A stretch of 10,481 nt of DNA from JBDSLU01 sp039916225 (GTDB lineage Bacteria > Acidobacteriota > Vicinamibacteria > Vicinamibacterales > Vicinamibacteraceae): NCBI GenBank assembly GCA_039916225.1, contig JBDSLU010000212.1, forward strand, positions 1 through 10,481. The letters run 5' to 3'. The notes under the pieces are model-generated. The model was not told the DNA's origin and ran no database searches. It was given only the letters and a program-made list of their open reading frames with translations. Shown here one piece after another: positions 1-9,256 of the stretch. Positions within the stretch are counted from its first letter, which is position 1, and every line of letters begins with the position of its first letter. The position numbers and the translations under genes are program-made.

Positions 1-894
1 GCTGGCGCGGTAGGACACGGTGCGCCGCAGGGCCGCCGCATCGCGTCGCGGCGACACGCCGAACATGCGGAGGTATTCACGGCTGAACTGCGAAGCGCTG
101 CGGTAGCCCACGCCGAACGAGGCGCGCTCGGCCGTCTCGTGTTCGTCGACCATCAGTCGCCTCGCCTCGAGCAGCCGGAGCCGCTTCTGATACTGGATCG
201 GGCTCATGGCCATGGCGTCGCGGAAGTGCTGGAAGAACGCCGACCGGCTCATGCCGGAGGCCGTCGCCAGGACGCCCACGTCGACGGGCTGGTGGAGGCT
301 CGTCCGGATCGCGAAGACGGCGTTGGCGATCCGGTGCATCGCGGTGCCGGCGCTGACGAACTGGCGGATGGCCGCGCCGTCCGGGCCCTTCAGCAGGTCG
401 TAGAACAGCTCGCGAACGATCAACGGGCCGACCACCCGGGCGCGGTCCGGTGTCTGGAAGACCCGCGCCAGGCGCGTCGCGGCGTCGCGCATGTCACCGT
501 CTACGGCGCCGCTGAACAGGGCGCGTGACGCGCTCGCCGGCGCTCCGCGATCGTCGCTCCCCATCTGCGCGGCGACGTCGCCGACAATCAGCGGATCCAA
601 ATCGATCAGCAGGCCGAGGAATGGCCGCTCCGGCGATGCCACCGCGATGCGGCTGACGACCGGCAAGAGCACCGGCGCCGCCGTGTAGCGGCCCTCGCCG
701 CACCGATACGTCTCGCGCCCCAGGGCGACTTCCTTGCACCCCTGCGCGACGATGGCCAGGCAGGCGCGCCACTGTCGCCTCGTCCGGCGATCGGTGTGGG
801 CATAGCGAACGCAGTGCACGCCCGGCACCGGGGCGGGATGGAGCCCATCGGTGCGGGCGAATCGCGCCAGCGTCGTGGCCAGGTCCGGCGGCAT
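1..894 (-). CDS. AraC-family transcriptional regulator (AraC_N cupin plus HTH_18), C-terminus cut by window edge
   Basis: The minus-strand frame is open from the left edge to a stop at 973-975, and 298 residues are visible. Residues about 20-155 resemble the AraC-type regulator N-terminal domain (Pfam AraC_N): YRCGEG at about 63, then LLPVVSRIAVASPERPFLGL. Residues about 199-285 form the double helix-turn-helix: VGVLATASGMSRSAFFQHF, then SPIQYQKRLRLLEARRLM, then FGVGYRSASQFSREYLRMFG with the final FGVSPRR. Nearly the whole protein is present; only the extreme C-terminus is missing. The ATG at 894 is preferred because AraC_N proteins usually begin close to such a sequence; a GTG at 909 is possible and neither has a clear ribosome site. 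The gene is divergent from the SDR gene at 1034. Regulators of this family often sit beside oxidoreductase genes they control, so the SDR is the likely target (inference). The inducer is unknown. Confidence 0.9.
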   Translation of the reverse strand, partial: MPPDLATTLARFARTDGLHPAPVPGVHCVRYAHTDRRTRRQWRACLAIVAQGCKEVALGRETYRCGEGRYTAAPVLLPVVSRIAVASPERPFLGLLIDLDPLIVGDVAAQMGSDDRGAPASASRALFSGAVDGDMRDAATRLARVFQTPDRARVVGPLIVRELFYDLLKGPDGAAIRQFVSAGTAMHRIANAVFAIRTSLHQPVDVGVLATASGMSRSAFFQHFRDAMAMSPIQYQKRLRLLEARRLMVDEHETAERASFGVGYRSASQFSREYLRMFGVSPRRDAAALRRTVSYRAS

Positions 895-938
895 GTGGGC
901 ATTGTCCACGATCGCGACGGTGGCGGCGATTCGCACTG

Positions 939-984
939 GACGATCAGGCAAGACTCGTGGACGAACGCGTCTTCACCGATCGTC
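939..984. promoter_or_regulatory. Compound dyad in the araC/SDR divergent spacer, candidate operator
   Basis: The sequence is symmetric about 961.5. Outer arms GACGATC (939-945) and GATCGTC (978-984) are exact inverted copies. Inner arms AAGACTCGT (950-958) and ACGCGTCTT (965-973) match at 8 of 9 positions. The arms are separated by 4 bp on each side, with a 6 bp centre. The right half overlaps a candidate -35 of the SDR gene. Binding by the divergent AraC-type regulator is inference; many AraC proteins bind direct rather than inverted repeats, so another factor is possible. Confidence 0.5.
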
Positions 985-1000
985 GCGACCCTCGCATACT
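972..1000 (+). promoter_or_regulatory. Candidate promoter of the SDR gene
   Basis: TTCACC (972-977, four of six to the sigma-70 -35) is followed after 17 bp by CATACT (995-1000, four of six to the -10). Both hexamers are weak, as expected for an activator-dependent promoter. The -35 is inside the 939-984 dyad. This was found by eye only. Confidence 0.3.
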
Positions 1001-1022
1001 GGCGTGGCGGAACGTCAGCACA

Positions 1023-1028
1023 GGGAGG
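1023..1028 (+). promoter_or_regulatory. Ribosome binding site deciding the SDR start
   Basis: GGGAGG ends 5 bp before the ATG at 1034. It rules out longer in-frame starts, which extend back to 851 and would overlap the divergent araC coding sequence. Confidence 0.75.
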
Positions 1029-1033
1029 GCCAC

Positions 1034-1930
1034 ATGCGGATCTTCGTCACCGGCGCCACCGGCTTCATCGGCTCAGCGGTCGTCCAGAACCTGCTGGGCG
1101 CGGGCCACCAGATCGTCGGCCTGTCGCGGTCCGACGCCGCGGCGGACGCGCTCACCAGCGTGGGCGCCTCGGTCCATCGCGGCAGCCTGGAGGATCTCGA
1201 CAGCCTGCGGGCCGGCGCCAGCGCCGCCGACGGCGTCATCCATCTGGGATTCATCCACGACTTCTCGCGGTTCGCGGAGAACTGCGAGATCGATCGGCAC
1301 GCCATCACGGCGCTCGGGTCGGCCCTCGCCGGCTCCAACCGGCCGCTCGTGGTCACGTCCGGCATCGGCCTCCTGCCGCAGGGCCGGATAGCCACGGAAG
1401 ACAGCGCGCCAGCCGGCCAGAACCCTCGCGTCGCCTCGGAAGAGGCGGCGCGCGCCGTCGCCGGGCGCGGTGTCGCCGTCTCGATCGTGCGACTCCCGCC
1501 GTCCGTCCATGGCGACGGCGACCACGGGTTCGTCCCGATCCTGATCACGCTCGCACGCGACACGGGCGTGTCCGCGTACGTCGACGGCGGCGACAACCGC
1601 TGGACCGCGGTGCACAGACTCGACGCGGCTCGACTCTTCCGGCTCGCGATCGAAAAAGCGGAGCCCGAAGCTGTCTACCACGGGGTCGCCGAGCAGGGCA
1701 TCGCCTTCCGCGAGATCGCCGAGGCCATTGGTCGGCGCCTGGGCCTGCCCGTCGTGAGCCGGACGAAAGAGCAAGCCGCAGCCCACTTCGGGTGGTTCGC
1801 CCACTTCGCCGCGCTCGACGTGCCGGCGTCGAGCGCGCACACGCGGGACGCGCTGGGCTGGCGTCCGACGCAGGCCGGCCTGCTCGAGGATCTGGAGCGT
1901 CCGAGCTACTTTCCGACGCCTGGACGATGA
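1034..1930 (+). CDS. Atypical SDR-family NAD(P)-dependent oxidoreductase (NAD-dependent epimerase/dehydratase-like)
   Basis: This 298-residue cytoplasmic protein starts MRIFVTGATGFIGSAVV, an N-terminal Rossmann fold with the TGxxGxxG nucleotide loop at residues 6-13. The first basic segment, LSRSD at 30-34, hints at NADP use. Residues 108-110 (TSG) sit where the SDR catalytic serine lies. The expected YxxxK is absent: the equivalent segment reads NPRVASEEAAR (130-140), so this is an atypical SDR whose chemistry cannot be assigned. Later family-like segments are RLPPSVHG (153-160), RWTAVHRLDAARLFRLA (189-205) and TRDALGWRPT (270-279). The start at 1034 is chosen because AGGGAGGG lies 5 bp upstream and the Rossmann strand begins at residue 2; in-frame codons further upstream would add only unlike sequence. 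The 3' end overlaps the convergent phosphodiesterase gene by 25 bp. It is probably controlled by the divergent AraC-type regulator (inference). The substrate is unknown. Confidence 0.9.
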   Translation: MRIFVTGATGFIGSAVVQNLLGAGHQIVGLSRSDAAADALTSVGASVHRGSLEDLDSLRAGASAADGVIHLGFIHDFSRFAENCEIDRHAITALGSALAGSNRPLVVTSGIGLLPQGRIATEDSAPAGQNPRVASEEAARAVAGRGVAVSIVRLPPSVHGDGDHGFVPILITLARDTGVSAYVDGGDNRWTAVHRLDAARLFRLAIEKAEPEAVYHGVAEQGIAFREIAEAIGRRLGLPVVSRTKEQAAAHFGWFAHFAALDVPASSAHTRDALGWRPTQAGLLEDLERPSYFPTPGR

Positions 1931-3348
1931 GCCGGCGGATCGCCCTGCAGGACCGGCAGCGGCTTCAGGTCGGCGGTGGGAAACGGGACGCGCATCAGCT
2001 GGGCCAGGGTCGGGGCAAAGGCGCGCATGTCGATCTCGCCCAGGTTCTTCCCCGCGGCGATCCCGGGACCGGCGATGAAGAACGACGCCTGCAGCTCCGG
2101 ATGCGTCGGCGCATAGCCGTGGGCGCCGCCGGTCGTCTTGCGATCTCGCACCACCGGGCCGGTGAGCGCGCCGCCGGCCGCGTAGCCGGGGCGGAAATCG
2201 ACGAGGAACGCCGGGCCCGCGGTGCCGCCCATCTCGGCAATCTGCGCGGCGTCGAGCACCGCGGCGATGCCGCTGGCCGGATCCGCAGCGAGCCGGCGCA
2301 GCAGCTGCTCGACCTTCGTCGCCACGGCTGCATCGCCAGGATTCTTGAGCATGATCGCCGCCGAGCCGCCGGAGTTCCAGGCCGCTGCGTCCCAGTCGGC
2401 AATCGTCTGCGGCGCCGACGGCCGTGGCGGCGTCAGGCGAACGAGACCGGCTTCGACCAACGCCGCGTTGATATGCGTCTCCTTGGTCGTCGCGGCGAAA
2501 CCGTGGTCCGACACGACGCAGACGATGGCCTTCGGATCGGCGGCGCGCATCGCCCGCTCCATCTCGGCGACCATCCCGTCGATCGCCTCGAGCACGCGGA
2601 ACGCCTCGGCACTGTAGGGGCCGGCCTCGTGCTCCACGTGATCGAACCCGGCCATGTGGATGGTCAGGAAGCGCACCTGCTTCTTGCCGATCATCGCCAC
2701 CGCGTAGCGCGTCCGCGCCTCGTCGCCCGGAATCACGTCATCGAGGTCGTTGGTGTAGCGGCCAGCCACCGGCTCGAGATCCCGGAACAGTCCCGGTGTC
2801 GAGATCGCCCGCACCAGCTTGATCTCCTCGGGTGACTTCATCGCCCGCCAGTACTCCGGGATGTTCCAGGCGATGCCTGGCGCACCGACGCTGACCGGCC
2901 AGCTGACGCTGCCGACGACGTAGCCGGCGGCGCGCGCGGCGTCCCACAACGTCGGCGCCTTGATGTCCTCCGCGTACCAGTACCAGACGCCGAGATTGCG
3001 GTTGAGCGGATCGAACGGCACGTTGTTCGGGATGCCGTGCCGCACCGGCCACACGCCGGTCAGCATCGTCGTGTGGCTCGGATAGGTGACCGTCGGCAAC
3101 ACGCCCCGCACGGCCGTCGCGTGCGCCCCCTCGCGCAGCAACCGCCGCAGCGTCGGAATCTTCAGCCCGTAGCGATCCGCCTCCAGCACGTTGCCCGGAT
3201 GCAGGCCGTCGATGGAAATCAGCAGCACGGCTGGTCCGGCCGGAGCCGACTGCGGGCTGGCCGCGAGCGAGACGGCGACGAACGAGACGACCGCGAGACT
3301 GGCGAATACCATGAGACAGGACGATCCGAACCCTTGCGGCTTCCGCAC
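1906..3348 (-). CDS. Secreted alkaline-phosphatase-superfamily phosphodiesterase (ectonucleotide pyrophosphatase/phosphodiesterase-like)
   Basis: The 480-residue protein has an N-terminal signal peptide (basic MRKPQ, hydrophobic core at about 11-30, likely cleavage near LAA-SP at 30), so it is exported. The bimetal type I phosphodiesterase core is complete. D47 lies in LLISIDGLHPG and the likely nucleophile T88 in LPTVTYPSHTTMLTG. It is followed by WPVRHGIPNN, D236 and H240 in GFDHVEHEAGP, D281-H282 in VVSDHGF, and H410 in GGAHGYAP. The spacing fits nucleotide pyrophosphatases and phosphodiesterases that cleave phosphodiester or pyrophosphate bonds. Phosphonoacetate-hydrolase-like activity in the same superfamily is an alternative. 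The start is a GTG at 3348 with GGAGGT just upstream; an in-frame ATG at 3312 would remove the basic n-region of the signal. It is divergent from the GntR gene, with a GntR-type operator in the 60 bp between them, so repression by that protein is likely (inference). Confidence 0.9.
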   Translation of the reverse strand: MRKPQGFGSSCLMVFASLAVVSFVAVSLAASPQSAPAGPAVLLISIDGLHPGNVLEADRYGLKIPTLRRLLREGAHATAVRGVLPTVTYPSHTTMLTGVWPVRHGIPNNVPFDPLNRNLGVWYWYAEDIKAPTLWDAARAAGYVVGSVSWPVSVGAPGIAWNIPEYWRAMKSPEEIKLVRAISTPGLFRDLEPVAGRYTNDLDDVIPGDEARTRYAVAMIGKKQVRFLTIHMAGFDHVEHEAGPYSAEAFRVLEAIDGMVAEMERAMRAADPKAIVCVVSDHGFAATTKETHINAALVEAGLVRLTPPRPSAPQTIADWDAAAWNSGGSAAIMLKNPGDAAVATKVEQLLRRLAADPASGIAAVLDAAQIAEMGGTAGPAFLVDFRPGYAAGGALTGPVVRDRKTTGGAHGYAPTHPELQASFFIAGPGIAAGKNLGEIDMRAFAPTLAQLMRVPFPTADLKPLPVLQGDPPAHRPGVGK

Positions 3349-3351
3349 GGC

Positions 3352-3357
3352 ACCTCC
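3352..3357 (-). promoter_or_regulatory. Strong ribosome binding site supporting a GTG start
   Basis: On the minus strand GGAGGT is followed by GCC and then GTG (3348-3346). The spacing is short but the match is perfect. It supports the GTG over the internal ATG at 3312. Confidence 0.65.
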
Positions 3358-3364
3358 AACTGCA

Positions 3365-3372
3365 GTCTAGAC
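3365..3372. promoter_or_regulatory. GntR/HutC-type operator site 1 (GTCTAGAC)
   Basis: The core is a perfect 8 bp palindrome that fits the GT-n-TA-n-AC pattern described for HutC-subfamily GntR regulators. It lies in the 60 bp spacer between the divergent phosphodiesterase and gntR genes, near the -35 region of gntR and just upstream of the phosphodiesterase ribosome site. Read on the minus strand it is CCTGTCTAGAC, 10 of 11 identical to site 2 at 4425-4435. Binding by the adjacent GntR protein is inference. Confidence 0.6.
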
Positions 3373-3384
3373 AGGAACGACGAG

Positions 3385-3391
3385 TATTATC
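3385..3391. promoter_or_regulatory. Overlapping divergent -10 candidates for gntR and the phosphodiesterase gene
   Basis: Plus strand: TATTAT (3385-3390), five of six to the -10, would start gntR transcription near 3397. Minus strand: GATAAT (3391-3386), also five of six, would start the phosphodiesterase transcript near 3379. No good -35 is visible for either. This is the only AT-rich patch in the spacer. Confidence 0.4.
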
Positions 3392-3408
3392 TTAGTGCTC
3401 TCCGGACG

Positions 3409-4200
3409 ATGCGCAAGCCCACTCCCAGGAACGACCGCGATCACGGCTCGGTGTACTTGCGGATCGCAGACGCGATCCGCCACGACATCCTGTCCCGTGG
3501 CCTCGCTGCCCACACCCGTCTGCCGTCCGAGCCAGCCTTGGTGCGCAAGCATCGGGCGGCGCGGGCCACCGTGCGGCGCGCCCTGGCCAAGCTGCAGGAC
3601 GAAGGCCTGGTCTACTCGCGCCAGGCGGTAGGCACCTTCGTGGCCGAAGCGCGGGTCGAGCAGGACCTCGATCAGCTCTTCAGCTTCAGCGAGTTCATGG
3701 TCTACCGCGGCATCAAGCCGGGCGCGCGGGTCATCACCGCCGAGAAGCAGCGGATCGACGACCCGCATTCGGCGCTGCTCCACTATCTCGGCCTCCGCCC
3801 CGGCGCCGAGGTGATCTTCGTCCGGCGCCTGCGCCTCGGCGGCGACCAGCCGCTGGTCATCGCCAACACCTGGCTGCCGGCGTCGCGGTTTCCGCAGTTC
3901 CTCAAGCAGGATCTGACCCAGCACTCCATCTACGACCTGATGGAAGCCACCGGCAGCCGGCCGACCGACGCCGTGCAGACCATCGAGGCGATCACGCTGC
4001 CGCCGGAAGAAGCCGCGCTCCTGACCGTGCCGGCCGGCGCGGCCGCCCTGCTGGTCCGCCGGGTCGGCTACGCGCAAGGTGTGCCGGTCGAATACGCCAT
4101 CGATCACTACCGCGCCGACCGGACGACGTTCCGCGTCCGACTGGGGCTGCTCGAACAGCGGCTCTCGGACCAGATCCGGCACGAGCACATCTCGCTCTGA
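3409..4200 (+). CDS. GntR-family transcriptional regulator, HutC/PhnF-type with UTRA domain
   Basis: This 263-residue protein has an N-terminal GntR winged helix (about 14-80): SVYLRIADAIRHDIL, the LPSE signature at 38-41, ARATVRRALAKLQDEGLV (51-68) and the wing RQAVGTFVAEA. A UTRA effector domain spans about 95-245, with LRPGAEVIFVRRLRLGGDQP, NTWLPASRFPQF and the late PVEYAIDHYRADRTTFRVRL segment. UTRA regulators sense small molecules such as histidine-pathway intermediates, amino sugars or phosphonate-related ligands; the ligand here is not evident. The start at 3409 begins just ahead of the winged helix and follows the -10 candidate; the frame is open further upstream but inside the divergent gene. 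No clear ribosome site precedes it, so the leader is very short. GTnTAnAC sites in its own upstream spacer and before the receptor gene suggest autoregulation and control of both neighbours (inference). Confidence 0.93.
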   Translation: MRKPTPRNDRDHGSVYLRIADAIRHDILSRGLAAHTRLPSEPALVRKHRAARATVRRALAKLQDEGLVYSRQAVGTFVAEARVEQDLDQLFSFSEFMVYRGIKPGARVITAEKQRIDDPHSALLHYLGLRPGAEVIFVRRLRLGGDQPLVIANTWLPASRFPQFLKQDLTQHSIYDLMEATGSRPTDAVQTIEAITLPPEEAALLTVPAGAAALLVRRVGYAQGVPVEYAIDHYRADRTTFRVRLGLLEQRLSDQIRHEHISL

Positions 4201-4206
4201 TCGATC

Positions 4207-4227
4207 CCGGACGGCTCGATCGTCCGG
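4207..4227 (+). terminator. Hairpin just after gntR, possible terminator
   Basis: CCGGACG (4207-4213) pairs perfectly with CGTCCGG (4221-4227) around a 7-base loop, starting 6 bases after the gntR stop. No T-run follows, so it may be a weak or Rho-aided terminator, or an mRNA 3'-end stabiliser. Confidence 0.4.
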
Positions 4228-4408
4228 ACGCGGCCTCCGTCCCGCCTGCACCGGCCCCCGGCTCCTCTGCCCGCGTCACACGGACGTCGCCGGTTCGTCG
4301 CGTCCCACACATCCACGGCCGTTAAGGTTTTGTCTTGCGGCCGCGTTCGTCCGCCGGCCCGCGCGGCCCCCTGCCACAGCTCCCGGAATTCTTGACAGGA
4401 CCGGGACC

Positions 4409-4436
4409 TTGCGACGGGATGCCGCCTGTCTATACA
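4409..4436 (+). promoter_or_regulatory. Candidate promoter of the TonB-dependent receptor gene
   Basis: TTGCGA (4409-4414) is followed after 16 bp by TATACA (4431-4436). Transcription would start near 4443, leaving about 27 bases before the ATG at 4470 and room for the ribosome site. The alternative ATG at 4449 would then have almost no leader. The -10 overlaps a GntR-type operator, an arrangement expected for repression. Confidence 0.5.
4428..4435. promoter_or_regulatory. GntR/HutC-type operator site 2 (GTCTATAC) over the receptor -10
   Basis: The core fits GT-n-TA-n-AC, and the flanking T and A extend it to TGTnTAnACA (4427-4436). It covers most of the predicted -10. With the preceding CCT it reads CCTGTCTATAC, differing at one position from the copy upstream of the phosphodiesterase gene. 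Recognition by the GntR protein encoded immediately upstream is inference from subfamily knowledge. Confidence 0.6.
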
Positions 4437-4456
4437 AGCTGACGGGCCATGCGCCC

Positions 4457-4462
4457 GAGGAG
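4457..4462 (+). promoter_or_regulatory. Ribosome binding site deciding the receptor start
   Basis: GAGGAG lies 7 bp before the ATG at 4470 but downstream of the in-frame ATG at 4449, so it can serve only the later one. Confidence 0.7.
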
Positions 4463-4469
4463 ACCCCCC

Positions 4470-7781
<3,312 letters not shown>

Positions 7782-7811
7782 TCGTCGCGGCCGAGTACAT
7801 CGGGGCCTGAT

Positions 7812-7846
7812 GCCAAGCGGTCGCTGTGGTCGCAGCGCCGCTTGGC
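7812..7846 (+). terminator. Strong hairpin after the receptor gene, probable terminator
   Basis: GCCAAGCGG (7812-7820) pairs with CCGCTTGGC (7838-7846). Inside it CGCTG (7822-7826) pairs with CAGCG (7833-7837), with one bulged T and a 6-base loop. This gives 14 base pairs in all. Only TTTC follows, a short T-run, so the intrinsic terminator is plausible but not ideal. It lies 30 bp after the receptor stop. Confidence 0.6.
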
Positions 7847-7956
7847 TTTCGGCATCGTTCCGCCGCGAACAGAGACCCGCGAGATCGTCGATACCGAGGC
7901 GACGCTCCGCGCCAAGCGATCCTGCGCGATTCGGCTCAGCGTAGACTCTGTTCTCG

Positions 7957-9084
7957 ATGGCTGTTCGTCCCCCGGCAGAGAACGGATGTGTGACCCGGCG
8001 CCGCTTCCTCGGCATGGCCGGCGTCGTCGCGGGCCTGAGCGGCGCCACGACAACGGCCTTGGCCGCTGCCGCGCAGCAGGCCGATATGGCCGCCAGATTC
8101 GAGGAGGCGAGCCGCCTGATTCGCGCGCAGACCGACAGCGGCGAGGTGGCCGCGGCGGTGCTGTATGTCCGCCACGCGCGCCAGGAGATGTCCGGCGCCT
8201 TCGGCGCGGCGCGCGTCGACCTGCCGTTCCTGCTCGCGTCGCCGACCAAGCCGATGACCGCGTCGGCCGTGCTGTGGCTGCGCGATCGGCGTGAGTTGAC
8301 GCTGGACGATCCGGTGAAGAAGTACGTGCCGGCGTTCGACGGCGGCGACCGCAGCGCCGTCACCATTCGCCATCTGCTCACGCACACGTCGGGTCTGCCC
8401 GACATGCTCCCGGAGAACACCGGGCTTCGTCGCCGGCACGCGCCGCTGTCGGAGTTCCTTGCTCGAACCTGCCGGACGCCGTTGCTCTTTCCACCCGGGC
8501 GAAAGGTCAGCTACCAGAGCATGGGCATCCTGCTGGCGGCAGCGATCGTCGAGAAGATCAGCGGCGAGCCGATGCCGGGGTTCGTCGCACGGACGGTGTT
8601 CACCCCGATGGGGCTGCGGCAGACGTCGTTCGGCTTGGGCGGTCGGACGATCACGGAGACCGCCCAGTGTCAGGTGCCGGAGGCCGAACGAAGCGATTGG
8701 GACTGGAACAGCGCCTACTGGCGGAACCTCGCCTCGCCGTGGGGCGGCGCCCACGCGACGGCAGCCGACCTCGGCGCGTTCCTGGACGCCTTCGCGTCGC
8801 CGGCCGATTCCGCGTTGACGCTGGCGACACGGCGCGAGATGCGGACCGTCCAGACAGGCACGCTCCGGCCACGCTTTGGCTTGGGCTGGCAGCGCGAGCC
8901 GGGGGCCTTCGGCCGGGCCTGCTCCCCCGAGACGTTCGGGCACTCCGGCTCGACCGGCACGATGGCCTGGCACGATCCGACGACGGCCACCACCTTCGTC
9001 CTGCTGACGACGCGACCGGCCGCGACGTCCAGGGCCAGCCTTCTCGTCCCGGTCTCGGAGATCATCGGACGGACACACGTCTGA
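7957..9084 (+). CDS. Serine hydrolase, class C beta-lactamase/penicillin-binding-protein-like, Tat-exported
   Basis: The 375-residue protein belongs to the beta-lactamase (Pfam PF00144) fold. The catalytic S95-x-x-K98 lies in LLASPTKPMTA. The second motif is Y186-Q-S188 in VSYQSMGILLAAAIVEKISG, and HSG (329-331) in FGHSGSTGTMAW stands for the third. Other family segments are LDDPVKKYVPAF, TIRHLLTHTSGLPD and FTPMGLRQTSF. The N-terminus carries a twin-arginine signal (T13-R-R-R-F-L18 followed by a hydrophobic Ala-rich stretch), so it is exported folded. The ATG at 7957 has no visible ribosome site; a GTG at 7990, two codons before the twin arginine, would give a more typical Tat signal length. 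Family members include esterases, D-aminopeptidases and carboxypeptidases; true beta-lactamase activity is not implied. It lies between the receptor terminator and the aldo/keto reductase, with no evident operon partner. Confidence 0.9.
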   Translation: MAVRPPAENGCVTRRRFLGMAGVVAGLSGATTTALAAAAQQADMAARFEEASRLIRAQTDSGEVAAAVLYVRHARQEMSGAFGAARVDLPFLLASPTKPMTASAVLWLRDRRELTLDDPVKKYVPAFDGGDRSAVTIRHLLTHTSGLPDMLPENTGLRRRHAPLSEFLARTCRTPLLFPPGRKVSYQSMGILLAAAIVEKISGEPMPGFVARTVFTPMGLRQTSFGLGGRTITETAQCQVPEAERSDWDWNSAYWRNLASPWGGAHATAADLGAFLDAFASPADSALTLATRREMRTVQTGTLRPRFGLGWQREPGAFGRACSPETFGHSGSTGTMAWHDPTTATTFVLLTTRPAATSRASLLVPVSEIIGRTHV

Positions 9085-9205
9085 GCTCGCGGGACGCGAC
9101 TGCCTGCAGGGCCCGCTTGCCGTAGCGCGCCGGCGTCGTCCCGACGAGCCGTCCGAAATGACGCGTCAGCTGCGCTTGATCGTAAAAACCAACGAGGCAG
9201 AAACA
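9062..9205 (-). pseudogene. Remnant of an AraC-family regulator (C-terminal second HTH only)
   Basis: In the minus strand, residues encoded from 9205 down read CFCLV, then GFYDQAQLTRHFGRLVG and TTPARYGKRALQ, ending at a TGA (9062-9064). This is the characteristic last part of an AraC/XylS DNA-binding domain (second HTH helix plus the closing xxxGxTPxxY motif). A stop codon (9206-9208) directly precedes it in frame, and no matching first HTH or sensor domain appears further upstream, where the aldo/keto reductase starts. It therefore looks like a truncated relic. Its last 23 bases overlap the 3' end of the serine hydrolase gene. It differs clearly from the intact AraC protein at 1-894, so it is not a copy of that gene. 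Confidence 0.75.
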
Positions 9206-9224
9206 TCACGCCAAGGACCGACAA

Positions 9225-9238
9225 GCTGCCGCGGCAGC
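9225..9238. promoter_or_regulatory. Perfect 14 bp palindrome upstream of the aldo/keto reductase
   Basis: GCTGCCGCGGCAGC is its own reverse complement and ends 18 bp before the ATG at 9257. It could be an operator, or a hairpin in the leader. Chance is possible in GC-rich DNA. Confidence 0.35.
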
Positions 9239-9256
9239 GCGACTTCAGAATGAGGC

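Noticed and set aside
796..2835. A 679-codon open frame on the plus strand
   Set aside because: It crosses the SDR gene in another frame and runs opposite the phosphodiesterase. The protein is Arg/Gly/Ala-rich with no recognisable domain, a typical shadow in GC-rich DNA.
4316..4343. CGGCCG repeated at 4316-4321 and 4338-4343 as a hairpin or operator
   Set aside because: Each copy is a self-palindrome of a kind frequent in GC-rich DNA, and there is no wider symmetry or T-run.
4392..4397. Perfect TTGACA as the receptor -35
   Set aside because: It lies 33 bp before TATACA, and no -10-like hexamer stands 16-18 bp downstream of it. TTGCGA at 4409 has the right spacing.
7936..9078. A 380-codon minus-strand open frame opposite the serine hydrolase
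   Set aside because: It is fully antisense to a gene with clear catalytic motifs, and its low-complexity Arg/Gly/Ala composition matches no family. Only the unrelated end beyond 9062, in a different frame, looks like AraC.
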